This document shows, in pieces, positions 42,901 to 52,740 of a stretch of DNA of 64,000 nucleotides. Both the position numbers and the translations under genes were made by a program. Source of the stretch: Bradyrhizobium diversitatis (GTDB lineage: Bacteria; Pseudomonadota; Alphaproteobacteria; Rhizobiales; Xanthobacteraceae); the NCBI RefSeq assembly GCF_016031635.1, contig NZ_JACEGD010000021.1, positions 124,001 to 188,000 on the forward strand, given 5' to 3'. The notes beneath the pieces were generated by a model that was not told the DNA's origin, did no database searches, and worked only from the letters and a program-made list of their open reading frames with translations. The stretch's first letter is position 1, and every line of letters starts with the position of its first letter.

Positions 42901-44094
42901 CTACTCCAAACTCTCCACCTTTCGCAGGGCCGGAAACAGCTTCATCCAGAGCAGCGCCACTGCGACGGTGGCGACGCCGCCGAGCACGGCGGCGGGCATG
43001 GCGCCGAGCAGCGCGGCTGCCACTCCGCTCTCGAACTGGCCGAGCTGGTTCGAGGCGTTGATGAACAGGAAATTCACCGCGCCGACCCGCCCGCGCATCT
43101 CGTCGGGCGTAGAGAGCTGCACCAGCGAGAAGCGGATCACGACGCTGATCGTATCGGCCGCGCCCAAAGCAGCGAGCGACAGCACCGACAGCCACATCCA
43201 GGACGACAGCGCGAACACGATGGTGGCAAGGCCGAACACGATCACGGCCTGGAACATCCGCAGGCCCACATGCCTGGAGATGGCGTGACGCGCCAGCACC
43301 ATGGTCATCAACAGCGCGCCGACCGCGGGCGCCGCGCGCAGCACGCCGAGCCCAACCGGGCCGGTCTGCAGGATGTCGCGGGCGTAGATCGGCAGCAATG
43401 CCGTGACGCCGCCGAACAGCACGGCGAACAGGTCCAGCGAGATGGTGCCCAGGATCGCGGGATTGCTGCGGATGAAGCGGACGCCGGCAAAGATATTGTC
43501 CGAGTTCGTCCCCTCCTTGAGCACCGCTTGCGGGCGCGGCCGGATGAAGCCGGTCAGAATCATCCCCAAAACCCAGAACAGCACCATCCCGGCATAGGCC
43601 AGATGCGGGGCGACCGCGTAGGCGAAGCCGCCGAGCGCCGGCCCGGTGATAGTCGCGACCTGCGCCGCGCCGCTGGAAATGGCCGTGGCACGCTGGAGCG
43701 ACCCTTGCGGTGCGATCAGCGGCAACAACGCCGCCGTGGTCGGGCTCTCGAATGCGCCGGCAATGCCGAGCACGAAGGTTGCAATGAATATCTGCACCTC
43801 GCCGACCGCGCCGAAATAGGTGGCGAATGCAAGATAAAGCGCGGTCGCGGCTTCCACGAGCTGACAGAGCTGGACCACGCGCTTGCGCTCGTAGCGGTCG
43901 GCGGCGTGGCCTGCGACGAACACCAGGAGCGCGGTGGGCAGGAACTGCACGAGGCCGACCATGCCGAGGTCGAACGCCGAGCCGGTGAGATCGTAGATCT
44001 GCCAGCCGATCGCGACCGCCGCGATCTGGCTGGAAAAGCGAGACAGGCTGCGCGAGAACAGGAAGAACAGGAAGGCGCGGTGGGACAGGAGCAC
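42901..44094 (-). CDS. MFS transporter, enterobactin-exporter-like
   Basis: This 397-residue inner-membrane protein has 12 predicted transmembrane segments. The N-terminus LSHRAFLFFLFSRSLSRFSSQIAAVAIGWQIYDLTG and the cytoplasmic loop GHAADRYERKRVVQLC near 57-72 match the TMS-12 exporter group (EntS-like). The substrate may be a siderophore or drug but is not shown. It is divergent from the nucleoside transporter gene with only 47 bp between the starts. Confidence 0.88.
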   Translation of the reverse strand: MLLSHRAFLFFLFSRSLSRFSSQIAAVAIGWQIYDLTGSAFDLGMVGLVQFLPTALLVFVAGHAADRYERKRVVQLCQLVEAATALYLAFATYFGAVGEVQIFIATFVLGIAGAFESPTTAALLPLIAPQGSLQRATAISSGAAQVATITGPALGGFAYAVAPHLAYAGMVLFWVLGMILTGFIRPRPQAVLKEGTNSDNIFAGVRFIRSNPAILGTISLDLFAVLFGGVTALLPIYARDILQTGPVGLGVLRAAPAVGALLMTMVLARHAISRHVGLRMFQAVIVFGLATIVFALSSWMWLSVLSLAALGAADTISVVIRFSLVQLSTPDEMRGRVGAVNFLFINASNQLGQFESGVAAALLGAMPAAVLGGVATVAVALLWMKLFPALRKVESLE

Positions 44095-44141
44095 GCGGGC
44101 CGTAACCGGCGAATCCGCGGCTGTTGGTTGCTCTGGACATC

Positions 44142-45392
44142 ATGCTGCGCTTGCAATCGGCATTCGGCATTTTCGCATTGCTGCTGATCGCCTTCGCGCT
44201 GGCGGAGAATCGTCGCTTGGTATCGCTGCGCCAGGCGGCGATCGGCCTCGCCGCGACCTTCGTCACCGCGGTCGTGCTGCTGAAGCTGCCGGTCGTCGCG
44301 CATGCGTTCGGCACCATCAACGACGCGGTCGGCGCGATCTCGGCGGCCTCCCGCGCAGGCTCCGCCTTCGTGTTCGGCTATATCGGCGGCGGCGCCCTGC
44401 CATTCGATCTGAAGGTGCCCGGCGCCGATTTCATCCTGGCGTTCCAGGCGCTGCCGATCGTGCTGGTGATGAGCGTGCTGACGACGCTGCTGTTCTATTG
44501 GCACGTGCTGCCACCGATGGTGCGCGGCCTGGCCTGGCTGCTCGAGCGCACGCTCGGCGTCGGCGGCGCCGTCGGGCTGTCGACCGCCGCCAATGTCTTT
44601 CTCGGCATGGTCGAGGCACCGCTGTTCGTGCGGCCCTATCTGGCACAGATGACCCGCAGCGAACTGTTCCTGGTGATGACCGGCGGCATGGCGGGCATCG
44701 CCGGCACGGTGCTGGTGCTCTATGCGACGCTGCTTGCTCCCATCATCCCCGACGCCGCCGCGCATTTCGTCATCGCCTCCGTGCTGGGCGCGCCGGCCGC
44801 GATCCTGGTCAGCCTGATCATGGTGCCCGAGACCTCCGACAAGCGCACCGGCGGCGCGCTGGAGGATCCCGAGATGGACGTGTCCGGCACGATGGACGCG
44901 ATCGTGAAGGGCACCACGGCCGGCCTCGAATTGTTGCTCAACATCGTCGCCATGCTGCTGGTGCTGGTGGCGCTGGTCTATCTCGTCAACGCCATGCTCG
45001 GCCTCCTGCCGAACATTGGCGGCGCCGCGATCTCGCTGCAGCGCCTGCTCGGCCTCGTCATGGCGCCGGTGTGCTGGCTGATGGGATTGCCGTGGGATCA
45101 GGCGATCACCGCCGGCAGCCTGATGGGCACCAAGACCGTGCTCAACGAATTGATCGCCTATGTCGACTTCTCGAAGCTGCCACCCGACGCGCTCGATCCG
45201 CGCTCGCGTCTGATCATGCTCTATGCGATGTGCGGCTTCGCCAATTTCGCCAGCCTCGGCATCATGATCGGCGGCCTGGGCGTGATGGCGCCGGAGCGGC
45301 GCGAGGAGATCAACGCGCTGGGGCTGAAGTCGATCGTGTCGGGCACGCTGACCACGTGCTTGATGGGCGCCGTGGTGGGCGTGGTGGCGTAG
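44142..45392 (+). CDS. Concentrative nucleoside transporter (CNT, NupC-like)
   Basis: This 416-residue inner-membrane nucleoside symporter has eight or more transmembrane helices. The CNT core is visible: FVFGYIGGGA near 74-83, LSTAANVFLGMVEAPLFVRPYL near 147-168, and the substrate/cation-site segment SLMGTKTVLNELIAYVDF near 326-343 (the G-x-K-x3-NEF-like motif). NupC-type proteins import nucleosides with H+ or Na+. The start could also be a TTG at 44124. It is divergent from the MFS gene. Confidence 0.92.
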   Translation: MLRLQSAFGIFALLLIAFALAENRRLVSLRQAAIGLAATFVTAVVLLKLPVVAHAFGTINDAVGAISAASRAGSAFVFGYIGGGALPFDLKVPGADFILAFQALPIVLVMSVLTTLLFYWHVLPPMVRGLAWLLERTLGVGGAVGLSTAANVFLGMVEAPLFVRPYLAQMTRSELFLVMTGGMAGIAGTVLVLYATLLAPIIPDAAAHFVIASVLGAPAAILVSLIMVPETSDKRTGGALEDPEMDVSGTMDAIVKGTTAGLELLLNIVAMLLVLVALVYLVNAMLGLLPNIGGAAISLQRLLGLVMAPVCWLMGLPWDQAITAGSLMGTKTVLNELIAYVDFSKLPPDALDPRSRLIMLYAMCGFANFASLGIMIGGLGVMAPERREEINALGLKSIVSGTLTTCLMGAVVGVVA

Positions 45393-45404
45393 GTCTCTCC
45401 CGCC

Positions 45405-45505
45405 GTCATTCCGGGGCGCGACGAAGTCGCGAGCCCGGAATCCATCGCCACGACACAAGCGGAGAAATGGATTCCGGGTTCGCGCTACGCGCGCCCCGGA
45501 ATGAC
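45405..45505. repeat. Intergenic palindrome, class B
   Basis: GTCATTCCGGGGCGCGACGAAGTCGCGAG, GCCCGGAATCCAT, a short centre, ATGGATTCCGGGTTCGCG and CGCCCCGGAATGAC. It lies between the ends of convergent genes (CNT and cupin). Confidence 0.9.
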
Positions 45506-45506
45506 A

Positions 45507-46034
45507 TCACGCCTTCAACTCGACCGTCTTGAACTCCGCCGGCAGGATCACCTCCAGCAGTTCCACATCATCGGAATAATCCAGGATCATGTGCCTGATC
45601 TTCGGCGGCTGGGTCCAGGCGCTGCCTTGCTTCATCAGGGTCTCGCCCTGGCCGTCCATATAGGTCTTCACCCAGCCCTTGAGCACGTAGACCATCTGGA
45701 ATTCGACGTCGTGATAGTGGAGCTTGGACACCTCGGCCGGATTGCAGGGGCCTTGCAAGCGGATCACATGTGCCTGCGCGAGGCCATGGGTCGCGTCGGC
45801 GATCCCGAGATCGCGGTAGCTGGCATAGGCGCGCAGGCCGTCGGCCTTGAAGTCTTCCTCGCGGTGATGGCTGACGGCGACACGCTGCTTCGGCCGCACG
45901 GGCTTCTTCGGAGCGACGGTGCGCGCCTTCGCCTTCACCGCCGCGCGCGCCGGGGATCGCGCCGCTGCCTTCACGCCGCTCCGCTTCTTCACCGCGGTCT
46001 TCGTTGCGGGTCTCGATGCCTTTTGCTTGGCCAT
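45507..46034 (-). CDS. Cupin-domain protein with a basic N-terminal tail
   Basis: This protein has 175 residues from ATG 46034, preceded by a strong GGGAGG. Residues 1-52 are very rich in Lys, Ala, Arg and Pro (for example KKPVRPKQ), like the histone H1-type tails seen in bacteria. From about residue 60 the protein is a cupin barrel, with KLHYHDVEFQMVYVLKGWVKTY near 104-125 and IRHMILDYSDD near 146-156; the His-x-His and Glu would bind a metal. The basic tail suggests contact with nucleic acid or another acidic partner, which is inference. The role is unknown. Confidence 0.85.
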   Translation of the reverse strand: MAKQKASRPATKTAVKKRSGVKAAARSPARAAVKAKARTVAPKKPVRPKQRVAVSHHREEDFKADGLRAYASYRDLGIADATHGLAQAHVIRLQGPCNPAEVSKLHYHDVEFQMVYVLKGWVKTYMDGQGETLMKQGSAWTQPPKIRHMILDYSDDVELLEVILPAEFKTVELKA

Positions 46035-46253
46035 TGTCTGCCTCCCTGATCCGAGCCGCGTCCGCCTGACGGGACCAACCCGAAGGCAGATTACCCAGTC
46101 TTGGGCGAGGCAGCAATTGCGGGGCCTCGGGCAATGAGCTCGACGAACCCAACCGGCCGTAGCTTGTCCCAGGCTGTCGTGGCGAGCGGCCATCGTCTCG
46201 TATTCACTCTCTCGCTGAATTAATCTCGCCGGGAGATCGGGGGGAATTGATTC

Positions 46254-48383
46254 ATGGGCAGCAGCGTCGGTCAGCGTGCATTTCAGAATGCCCGGCTTCA
46301 GAAACGGCAGAAGGCCGAAGTGCTGCCATTGCTCGGGCGCGCACTCGAGTTGCACAAGAAGGGACTCCTGTCCGAGGCCCGGGCCGCCTATCGACAATTG
46401 CTGCAGATCGCGCCCGATCAATTCATCGCGCTGCATATGCTCGGCGTCATGGAGTCCAATGCCAGGAACTATCAGCTGGCTGAAATGCTACTGAGCCGGG
46501 CGGTTGCCGCGGATCCGCGATCTGCCGAAGCTCACATGGGCCTGGGCGTCGCGCTCAACGGGCTGAAACGCCACGATGAGGCCCGAGCAAGCTATCGAAA
46601 GGCACTCGCCTTAAAGCCCAATTACGCCCTGGCCCTGTCCAATCTCGGCAACGCAAGCGCGGCGCTTGATCTGCACCTCGAAGCGCTCGATAGCTACGAT
46701 CAGGCGCTCGCATTGGACGGAAACCTTGCCGAAGCCTACAACGGCCGCGGCTCTGCGCTCTGCCGTCTGCGCAACTATGACGAGGCTCTCACAAGCCTGA
46801 ACCGCGCGCTCTCGATCAAGCCCGACTATGCCGCGGCACTGGCGAACCGCGCCGTCGCATTGCGGGAGCTTCAGCGATTTGACGAGGCCATGGCGGATTG
46901 CAATCGGGCAATCGCTCTGGCACCCGACGACGTGAACGGATGGCTCTGGCGCGCCAATGTCCTGCTCCAGACCCAGCGAATTGCCGAGGCATTGTCCGAT
47001 TGCGAGAGGGCTCTCGCGATCGCTCCCGATTCCGACCAAGCCCACCTTGTGTTGGGCCTTTGTTTCGCCGGGCTGGGCCGGGTCGACGAAGCCCTCGCCA
47101 GCTTCGACCGAGCTCTCGACATCCGGCCTGACCTGCAGAGCGCGATCTCCAGCAAGATATTCACGCTCGATTTCGTGGCCGACGCCAGCGTCGAACAGCA
47201 TCAGCAAGCGCGGCAAGTGTGGTGGGAGCGGATCGGCGCGAAGATCGCTGCAGAGGTGGCGGCGGCCCATGACAACAGCCGCGATCCGGCTCGGCGTCTG
47301 GTGCTTGGCTATGTCTCGTCGGATTTCAACGCACATTCGGCCGCGTTCATCTTCAAGCCCGTGCTGCAACACCATGACCGCGCGCAGTTCGAGATCGTGT
47401 GCTACTCCTGCTCGTCGAAAGCGGATGCGACGACGAGCGAATTTCAGGGGATCGCCGACCGCTGGCGTGACGCCTCGCAATGGACCGACGAGCGCCTCGC
47501 CGCTCAGATTCGCGCCGATCGCGTCGATATCCTGATCGACCTGTCCGGCCACACCAGAGGAAACCGCCTCGGCGTGTTTGCGCGCAAACCGGCGCCGATC
47601 CAGGTGCACGGCTGGGGCCACGGCACCGGCACCGGGTTGCCGACGATCGATTATCTGTTCTCGGATCCGGTCGCGATTCCCGCCGCGGTTCGGCATTTGT
47701 TTGCGGAGACTGTCGTCGACCTGCCGTGCTTCGTGACGCTGGCGCCGCTGCCGGCCGGGATTGCGCGGGCGCAGGCGCCGGCTGTCTCGAACGGCTTCGT
47801 CACGTTCGGTGTCTTCAACCGCATCAGCAAGATTTCGGACGAGGCTGCGGAAGTCTGGTCCAGGATTCTCGAGCGGGTCCCTGGCTCGCGACTGCTGATC
47901 AAGGATGTTGCGCTGGACGATCAGCTGGTTCGCGACAAGCTGCTGGCGCGATTTGCGGCTTGTCGATTGCCGGCCGAACGCGTCGATCTGCTCGGAGCCA
48001 CCTTGCGGAGCGAACATCTGGCATCGTTCAATCGTATCGATATCGCGCTCGACCCGTTCCCGCAGAACGGCGGCGTCAGCACATTGGAAGCGCTGCAGAT
48101 GGGCGTGCCCGTGGTGGCGAAGCTCGGGAGCAGTCTGCCCAGCCGTGCCGCCGGCGCCATCCTCTCCGCGCTCGGCTTGCCGGACTGGGTCGCAGACAGC
48201 GAGGAGGCATATGTCGAGATCGCAGTCGGCCGCGCGGCGCGGATCGGCGATCTCGATCGATTGCGCCGCGAACTGCCCGCACAGATCAACGCTGCGGCCA
48301 CCGGCAACCCCGTCTCATACGCGCGAGCCGTGGATGACGCCTATCGCGCGATGTGGAAACGCTATTGCAGCGGCGGGGTCTGA
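46254..48383 (+). CDS. TPR protein with SPINDLY-type O-GlcNAc transferase domain
   Basis: This 709-residue protein has nine or so tetratricopeptide repeats (about 28-300) with the canonical W/Y-G-Y-A-F-A-P spacing. The catalytic half (about 335-700) matches bacterial O-linked GlcNAc/O-fucose transferase relatives: GYVSSDFNAHSAAFIF near 348-363, DLSGHTRGNRLGVFARKPAPIQVHGWGHGTGT near 428-460, and FNRIDIALDPFPQNGG near 593-608. It would glycosylate proteins with UDP- or GDP-sugar as donor. The start ATG has GGGGGGAA upstream. The substrate is unknown; no partner is obvious nearby. Confidence 0.92.
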   Translation: MGSSVGQRAFQNARLQKRQKAEVLPLLGRALELHKKGLLSEARAAYRQLLQIAPDQFIALHMLGVMESNARNYQLAEMLLSRAVAADPRSAEAHMGLGVALNGLKRHDEARASYRKALALKPNYALALSNLGNASAALDLHLEALDSYDQALALDGNLAEAYNGRGSALCRLRNYDEALTSLNRALSIKPDYAAALANRAVALRELQRFDEAMADCNRAIALAPDDVNGWLWRANVLLQTQRIAEALSDCERALAIAPDSDQAHLVLGLCFAGLGRVDEALASFDRALDIRPDLQSAISSKIFTLDFVADASVEQHQQARQVWWERIGAKIAAEVAAAHDNSRDPARRLVLGYVSSDFNAHSAAFIFKPVLQHHDRAQFEIVCYSCSSKADATTSEFQGIADRWRDASQWTDERLAAQIRADRVDILIDLSGHTRGNRLGVFARKPAPIQVHGWGHGTGTGLPTIDYLFSDPVAIPAAVRHLFAETVVDLPCFVTLAPLPAGIARAQAPAVSNGFVTFGVFNRISKISDEAAEVWSRILERVPGSRLLIKDVALDDQLVRDKLLARFAACRLPAERVDLLGATLRSEHLASFNRIDIALDPFPQNGGVSTLEALQMGVPVVAKLGSSLPSRAAGAILSALGLPDWVADSEEAYVEIAVGRAARIGDLDRLRRELPAQINAAATGNPVSYARAVDDAYRAMWKRYCSGGV

Positions 48384-48394
48384 TTGCGTGATTT

Positions 48395-48508
48395 CGTAGG
48401 GTGGATTAGCCGAAGGCGTAATCCACCATTTCTGCTTCGGCGGACAGACATGCGGTGGATTACGCAAGCGACAGCGCTTCGCGCCGTCGCGGGCTAATCC
48501 ACCCTACG
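48395..48508. repeat. Intergenic palindrome, class D
   Basis: CGTAGGGTGGATTAGCCGAAGGCGTAATCCACC on the left; GGTGGATTACGC, an extra GCGCTTCGCGC mini-hairpin and GCGGGCTAATCCACCCTACG on the right. It is a diverged relative of 31172-31259 (GATTAG in place of GGTTAG). Convergent gene ends face it. Confidence 0.88.
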
Positions 48509-48513
48509 CTGCC

Positions 48514-48801
48514 TCAATGCAGCCGGAACACGCCATCCACGGCGCGCAGCTCGGCCGGCTTGATCAGCTTGGAATGCGCCACCGTGACCGAATGGAGGGG
48601 GCCATCGAGCTTTTCCTGCCAGAACGCCAGGAAATCCTTCAGCGCCGGAAATTTCGGAAACATGTCGTAGTTCTGCCAGACGTAGGTCTGGAGCAGCGAA
48701 GGATGATCCGGCATCCGATAGAGAATTTGCGCCGTCGTCAGTCCGTAGCCCAGCATCTGCTTCCGGAAATCCTCGGAAACGCCCCCGCTCCGCAGTCCCA
48801 T
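48514..48801 (-). CDS. usg: Usg family protein
   Basis: This 95-residue protein starts at ATG 48801 with AAAGGAGG 7 bp upstream. The core SEDFRKQMLGYGLTTAQILYRMPDHPSLLQTYVWQNYDMFPKFP matches the short Usg protein often found near tryptophan genes in alphaproteobacteria (annotated as involved in a trp-related operon). The biochemical function is not known. No trp gene is adjacent here. It is convergent with the glycosyltransferase gene across a palindromic repeat. Confidence 0.85.
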   Translation of the reverse strand: MGLRSGGVSEDFRKQMLGYGLTTAQILYRMPDHPSLLQTYVWQNYDMFPKFPALKDFLAFWQEKLDGPLHSVTVAHSKLIKPAELRAVDGVFRLH

Positions 48802-49063
48802 GCCAAACCTCCTTTGCAGGAGCGCATTCGGGGGTGGCTTGCTCGGTGCCCCGGGAGCCACCCGGAATCGATGCGCTCACATGAGAGAAATGTGACGCAA
48901 ACTGACAACCCATCTCAAGCCTAAAAGTTTAACAAGCTGTTGAAATTCAATGCGTTAGCAGCAGATACAGCTCCGTGCTAATACGGGCTTGGCGTCGGTT
49001 AACGATGGCAAAGAGATTCTGGCAGTCCGCGCTTTCGGCTGCTAATTTTTCTGCTAGAAGGCC

Positions 49064-49091
49064 TTGCCCCCGCAAAATTCCTGGCTTATCT
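49064..49091 (+). promoter_or_regulatory. Likely groESL promoter
   Basis: TTGCCC (49064-49069) and TTATCT (49086-49091), separated by 16 bp, are a fair -35/-10 pair. Transcription would begin just upstream of the CIRCE-like element. The upstream half of the gap (48802-49063) shows no other clear signal. Confidence 0.45.
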
Positions 49092-49105
49092 CAGCCTCGC
49101 CTGTG

Positions 49106-49132
49106 CTAGCACTCGCGGGCAACGACTGCTAA
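49106..49132 (+). promoter_or_regulatory. CIRCE operator (HrcA site), two mismatches
   Basis: CTAGCACTC-N9-GACTGCTAA matches the CIRCE consensus TTAGCACTC-N9-GAGTGCTAA with one mismatch in each half and the exact 9-bp spacer. CIRCE is bound by the heat-shock repressor HrcA. It lies 45 bp before the groES start. The arms no longer match each other fully, so binding may be weaker than in canonical sites. Confidence 0.85.
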
Positions 49133-49176
49133 CAATCTCAAAATCCTCAACACGTGCAATTGCTTAGGAGGACTGC

Positions 49177-49491
49177 ATGAAATTCCGTCCGCTTCACGAC
49201 CGCGTCGTGGTCAAGCGCATCGACGCAGAAGAGAAGACCGCTGGCGGCATCATCATTCCCGACACTGCCAAGGAAAAGCCCTCCCAGGGCGAAATCGTCG
49301 CCGTTGGCCCGGGTGGCCGCGACGAGTCCGGCAAGCTGATCCCGATCGACCTGAAGGTCGGCGACCGCGTGCTGTTTGGCAAGTGGTCCGGCACCGAGGT
49401 CAAGATCGACGGCCAGGACCTGCTGATCATGAAGGAGAGCGACGTGATGGGCGTTCTCGAGGTCAGCGAGTCCAAGAAGAAGGCGGCCTAA
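49177..49491 (+). CDS. groS: Co-chaperonin GroES
   Basis: This 104-residue cap subunit of the GroEL-GroES folding machine starts MKFRPLHDRVVVKRID and has the mobile loop EEKTAGGIIIPDTAKEKPSQGE near 17-38. GDRVLFGKWSGTEVKIDG is near 67-84. It is preceded by AGGAGG 9 bp upstream and the CIRCE-controlled promoter, and groEL follows after 45 bp. Length is standard. Confidence 0.99.
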   Translation: MKFRPLHDRVVVKRIDAEEKTAGGIIIPDTAKEKPSQGEIVAVGPGGRDESGKLIPIDLKVGDRVLFGKWSGTEVKIDGQDLLIMKESDVMGVLEVSESKKKAA

Positions 49492-49536
49492 GAGCCCCCT
49501 CTCCCTCCAGTCAAATCATTCCAAGGAAAAATCCAG

Positions 49537-51177
<1,641 letters not shown>

Positions 51178-51208
51178 TCCAGCCCCTCAGGCACAGTCGA
51201 GAAATGCG

Positions 51209-51241
51209 AAACCCCGGCAGCGATGCCGGGGTTTTTGTTTT
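51209..51241 (+). terminator. groESL rho-independent terminator
   Basis: The stem AACCCCGGCA (51210-51219) pairs with TGCCGGGGTT (51224-51233), followed by TTTGTTTTT. It is a strong intrinsic terminator 32 bp after the groEL stop. Confidence 0.95.
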
Positions 51242-51262
51242 TGGGGCAAACTCTCTCCCGTC

Positions 51263-51312
51263 GTCATTCCGGGGCGCGCCCTCTTGGGCGCGAGCCCGGA
51301 ATCCATAACCAC
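51263..51312. repeat. Class B palindrome, left half, flanking a GIY-YIG relic
   Basis: GTCATTCCGGGGCGCGCCC, GCGCGAGCCCGGAATCCAT and then AACCAC. This is the normal left half of the class-B element. Where the centre and right half would follow, the GIY-YIG relic begins instead. Confidence 0.9.
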
Positions 51313-51434
51313 GAACCTCAGTTGGTTATCCCGGGATGGAGATCAGCCCGGTTTAAAGTCCTCCAATCCCGCCGCCACTTCTTGCACTTCTTCTTACGGG
51401 CGACAGGCATAGCGGGCCATTCCGTCCGCCTGTC
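51313..51434 (-). pseudogene. Decayed GIY-YIG nuclease gene copy
   Basis: On the minus strand this interval aligns with the 3' third of the intact GIY-YIG gene at 51498-51785. Shared words in the same order include GAACCTCA, TTGGT, ATCCCGGGAT, AGATCA, CGCCGCCA and TTCTTG, with frameshifts and most of the 5' part missing. Near its right end TCCGCCTGT precedes GTTATGGATTCCGG, exactly as at the intact gene. It is therefore a broken tandem copy of the same unit, inserted between two halves of a class-B palindrome. Confidence 0.8.
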
Positions 51435-51478
51435 GTTATGGATTCCGGGCTCAGCGCTTCGCGCTGCCCCGGAATGAC
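51435..51478. repeat. Class B palindrome, right half (between GIY-YIG copies)
   Basis: GTTATGGATTCCGGGCTCAGCGCTTCGCGCTGCCCCGGAATGAC with the GCGCTTCGCGC inner hairpin. It closes the element begun at 51263 and also flanks the 3' side of the intact GIY-YIG gene. Confidence 0.9.
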
Positions 51479-51497
51479 AAGGAGTGCAGGATGAACC

Positions 51498-51785
51498 TCA
51501 TTTGGTGATCCCGGGATAAAGATCATCCCAGTTCGGGTTCTGCTCCTCGATCAGGCGCGTCTTCCAGTCGCGCCGCCATTTCTTGAGCTCCTTCTCGCGG
51601 GCAATGGCCGTCGCGGGATCGTCATAGATTTCGAACAGGACGAGCTTGTTGACGCCGTACTTGCTCGTGAAGCCAGGGACGGCCTTTGTCTTGTGCTCGT
51701 ACACACGGCGCACGAGGTCGCGGGTCACGCCGATATAGAGCGTGCCGTGCTTCTTACTCGCGAGGATGTAGACATAGTACGTCAA
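51498..51785 (-). CDS. Single-domain GIY-YIG nuclease
   Basis: This 95-residue protein has a start (MTYYVYILASKKHGTLYIGVTRDL) that carries the GIY-YIG pair (YVYIL and LYIG), followed by Arg in VRRVYEHK and the Glu in AREKELKKW, the metal-binding active site of the family. The fold matches the small UPF0213/YhbQ-like proteins. Such nucleases cut DNA; this family's job is unsettled. It lies between right-half class-B palindromes and beside a decayed second copy, which suggests the gene and palindrome move or duplicate together. Expression signals are not obvious. Confidence 0.92.
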   Translation of the reverse strand: MTYYVYILASKKHGTLYIGVTRDLVRRVYEHKTKAVPGFTSKYGVNKLVLFEIYDDPATAIAREKELKKWRRDWKTRLIEEQNPNWDDLYPGITK

Positions 51786-51794
51786 AACATCCGC

Positions 51795-51846
51795 CTGTGG
51801 TTATGGATTCCGGGCTCGCGCCCAAGAGGGCGCGCCCCGGAATGAC
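51795..51846. repeat. Class B palindrome, right half beyond GIY-YIG gene
   Basis: TGTGGTTATGGATTCCGGG, the GCGCCCAAGAGGGCGC hairpin and CCCCGGAATGAC. It is the same half, in the same orientation, as 51435-51478. The two right halves bracket the intact GIY-YIG gene. Confidence 0.9.
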
Positions 51847-51856
51847 GGAGCAAGCC

Positions 51857-52603
51857 TCACTCCACGTTCCCCAACCGCTCGAAGCGCGGCTCGCCATCCT
51901 CATCGAGCGACCAGATGATGCGTGTGACCCTGCCGACGAGATTGTCGATCGGCACGAAACCGAACGTCGACATCATCCGGCTGTCGGTTGAATTGTCGCG
52001 GTTGTCGCCGAGCACGAAGAGGTGGCTGGGCGGCACCGTGAAGACGCTGGTGTTGTCGAGGAAGCCATTGTCGAGGCAGTCGTAGGTCACATAGCTCACG
52101 CCGCTCGGCAGCGTCTCGCGCCAGCGCTTGACCTTCGCCCCGTCATCGCCTCCGCAGGAGGCGCCGGCTTGTGCCTCCGTCAGCGCGACGCGTGTCACCG
52201 GACGGTCGTTGAGGATGAGCCGGCCCTGCCGCATCTGGATGCGGTCGCCGGGCAGCCCGACCACGCGCTTGACGTAATCGACGGAGGTATCCCTTGGCGT
52301 TCGGAAAACGACCAGGTCGCCATACTCGGGCTCGGCGGCAAAGACGCGGCCCGAAATCCAGGACGAAGCGAAGGGGAAGGAATAGCGGCCGTAGCCATAG
52401 GCATATTTCGCCGCAAAGACGTAGTCGCCGACCATCAGCGTCGGTGCCATCGAATTCGAGGGGATGTTGAACGGCTGATACAGGAAGTATCGAAACAGGA
52501 ACGGCGGCGACCACAGCACCGGGATCAGCAGGATCAGGATGAGAATCGCCTTCCATTCCCGCGATCGTGCCGAGGGACGGATCGTTTGCTCAAGAGTGGT
52601 CAT
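51857..52603 (-). CDS. lepB: Signal peptidase I
   Basis: This 248-residue membrane protease removes signal peptides from exported proteins. A transmembrane segment (about 19-40) is followed by the catalytic Ser51 in PSNSMAPTL and Lys112 in DYVKRVVGLPGD. GDNRDNSTDSR near 200-210 is the family box D/E. Length and order of motifs are standard for LepB. It is read away from the GIY-YIG gene; a possible upstream partner is not visible. Many alphaproteobacteria have more than one copy. Confidence 0.95.
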   Translation of the reverse strand: MTTLEQTIRPSARSREWKAILILILLIPVLWSPPFLFRYFLYQPFNIPSNSMAPTLMVGDYVFAAKYAYGYGRYSFPFASSWISGRVFAAEPEYGDLVVFRTPRDTSVDYVKRVVGLPGDRIQMRQGRLILNDRPVTRVALTEAQAGASCGGDDGAKVKRWRETLPSGVSYVTYDCLDNGFLDNTSVFTVPPSHLFVLGDNRDNSTDSRMMSTFGFVPIDNLVGRVTRIIWSLDEDGEPRFERLGNVE

Positions 52604-52740
52604 GCAGCTGCCCTGTTCAAAGACATAGTCGTCGCGAGATTACGCAACCTGCGCGCGCGTGCAATCCCCGGCGAACTTGCGAATTTGGTCGCACGTCGCG
52701 CGGCCCGCGTTCAATGCGAGGCCATGAACGTCGCCAGCGG

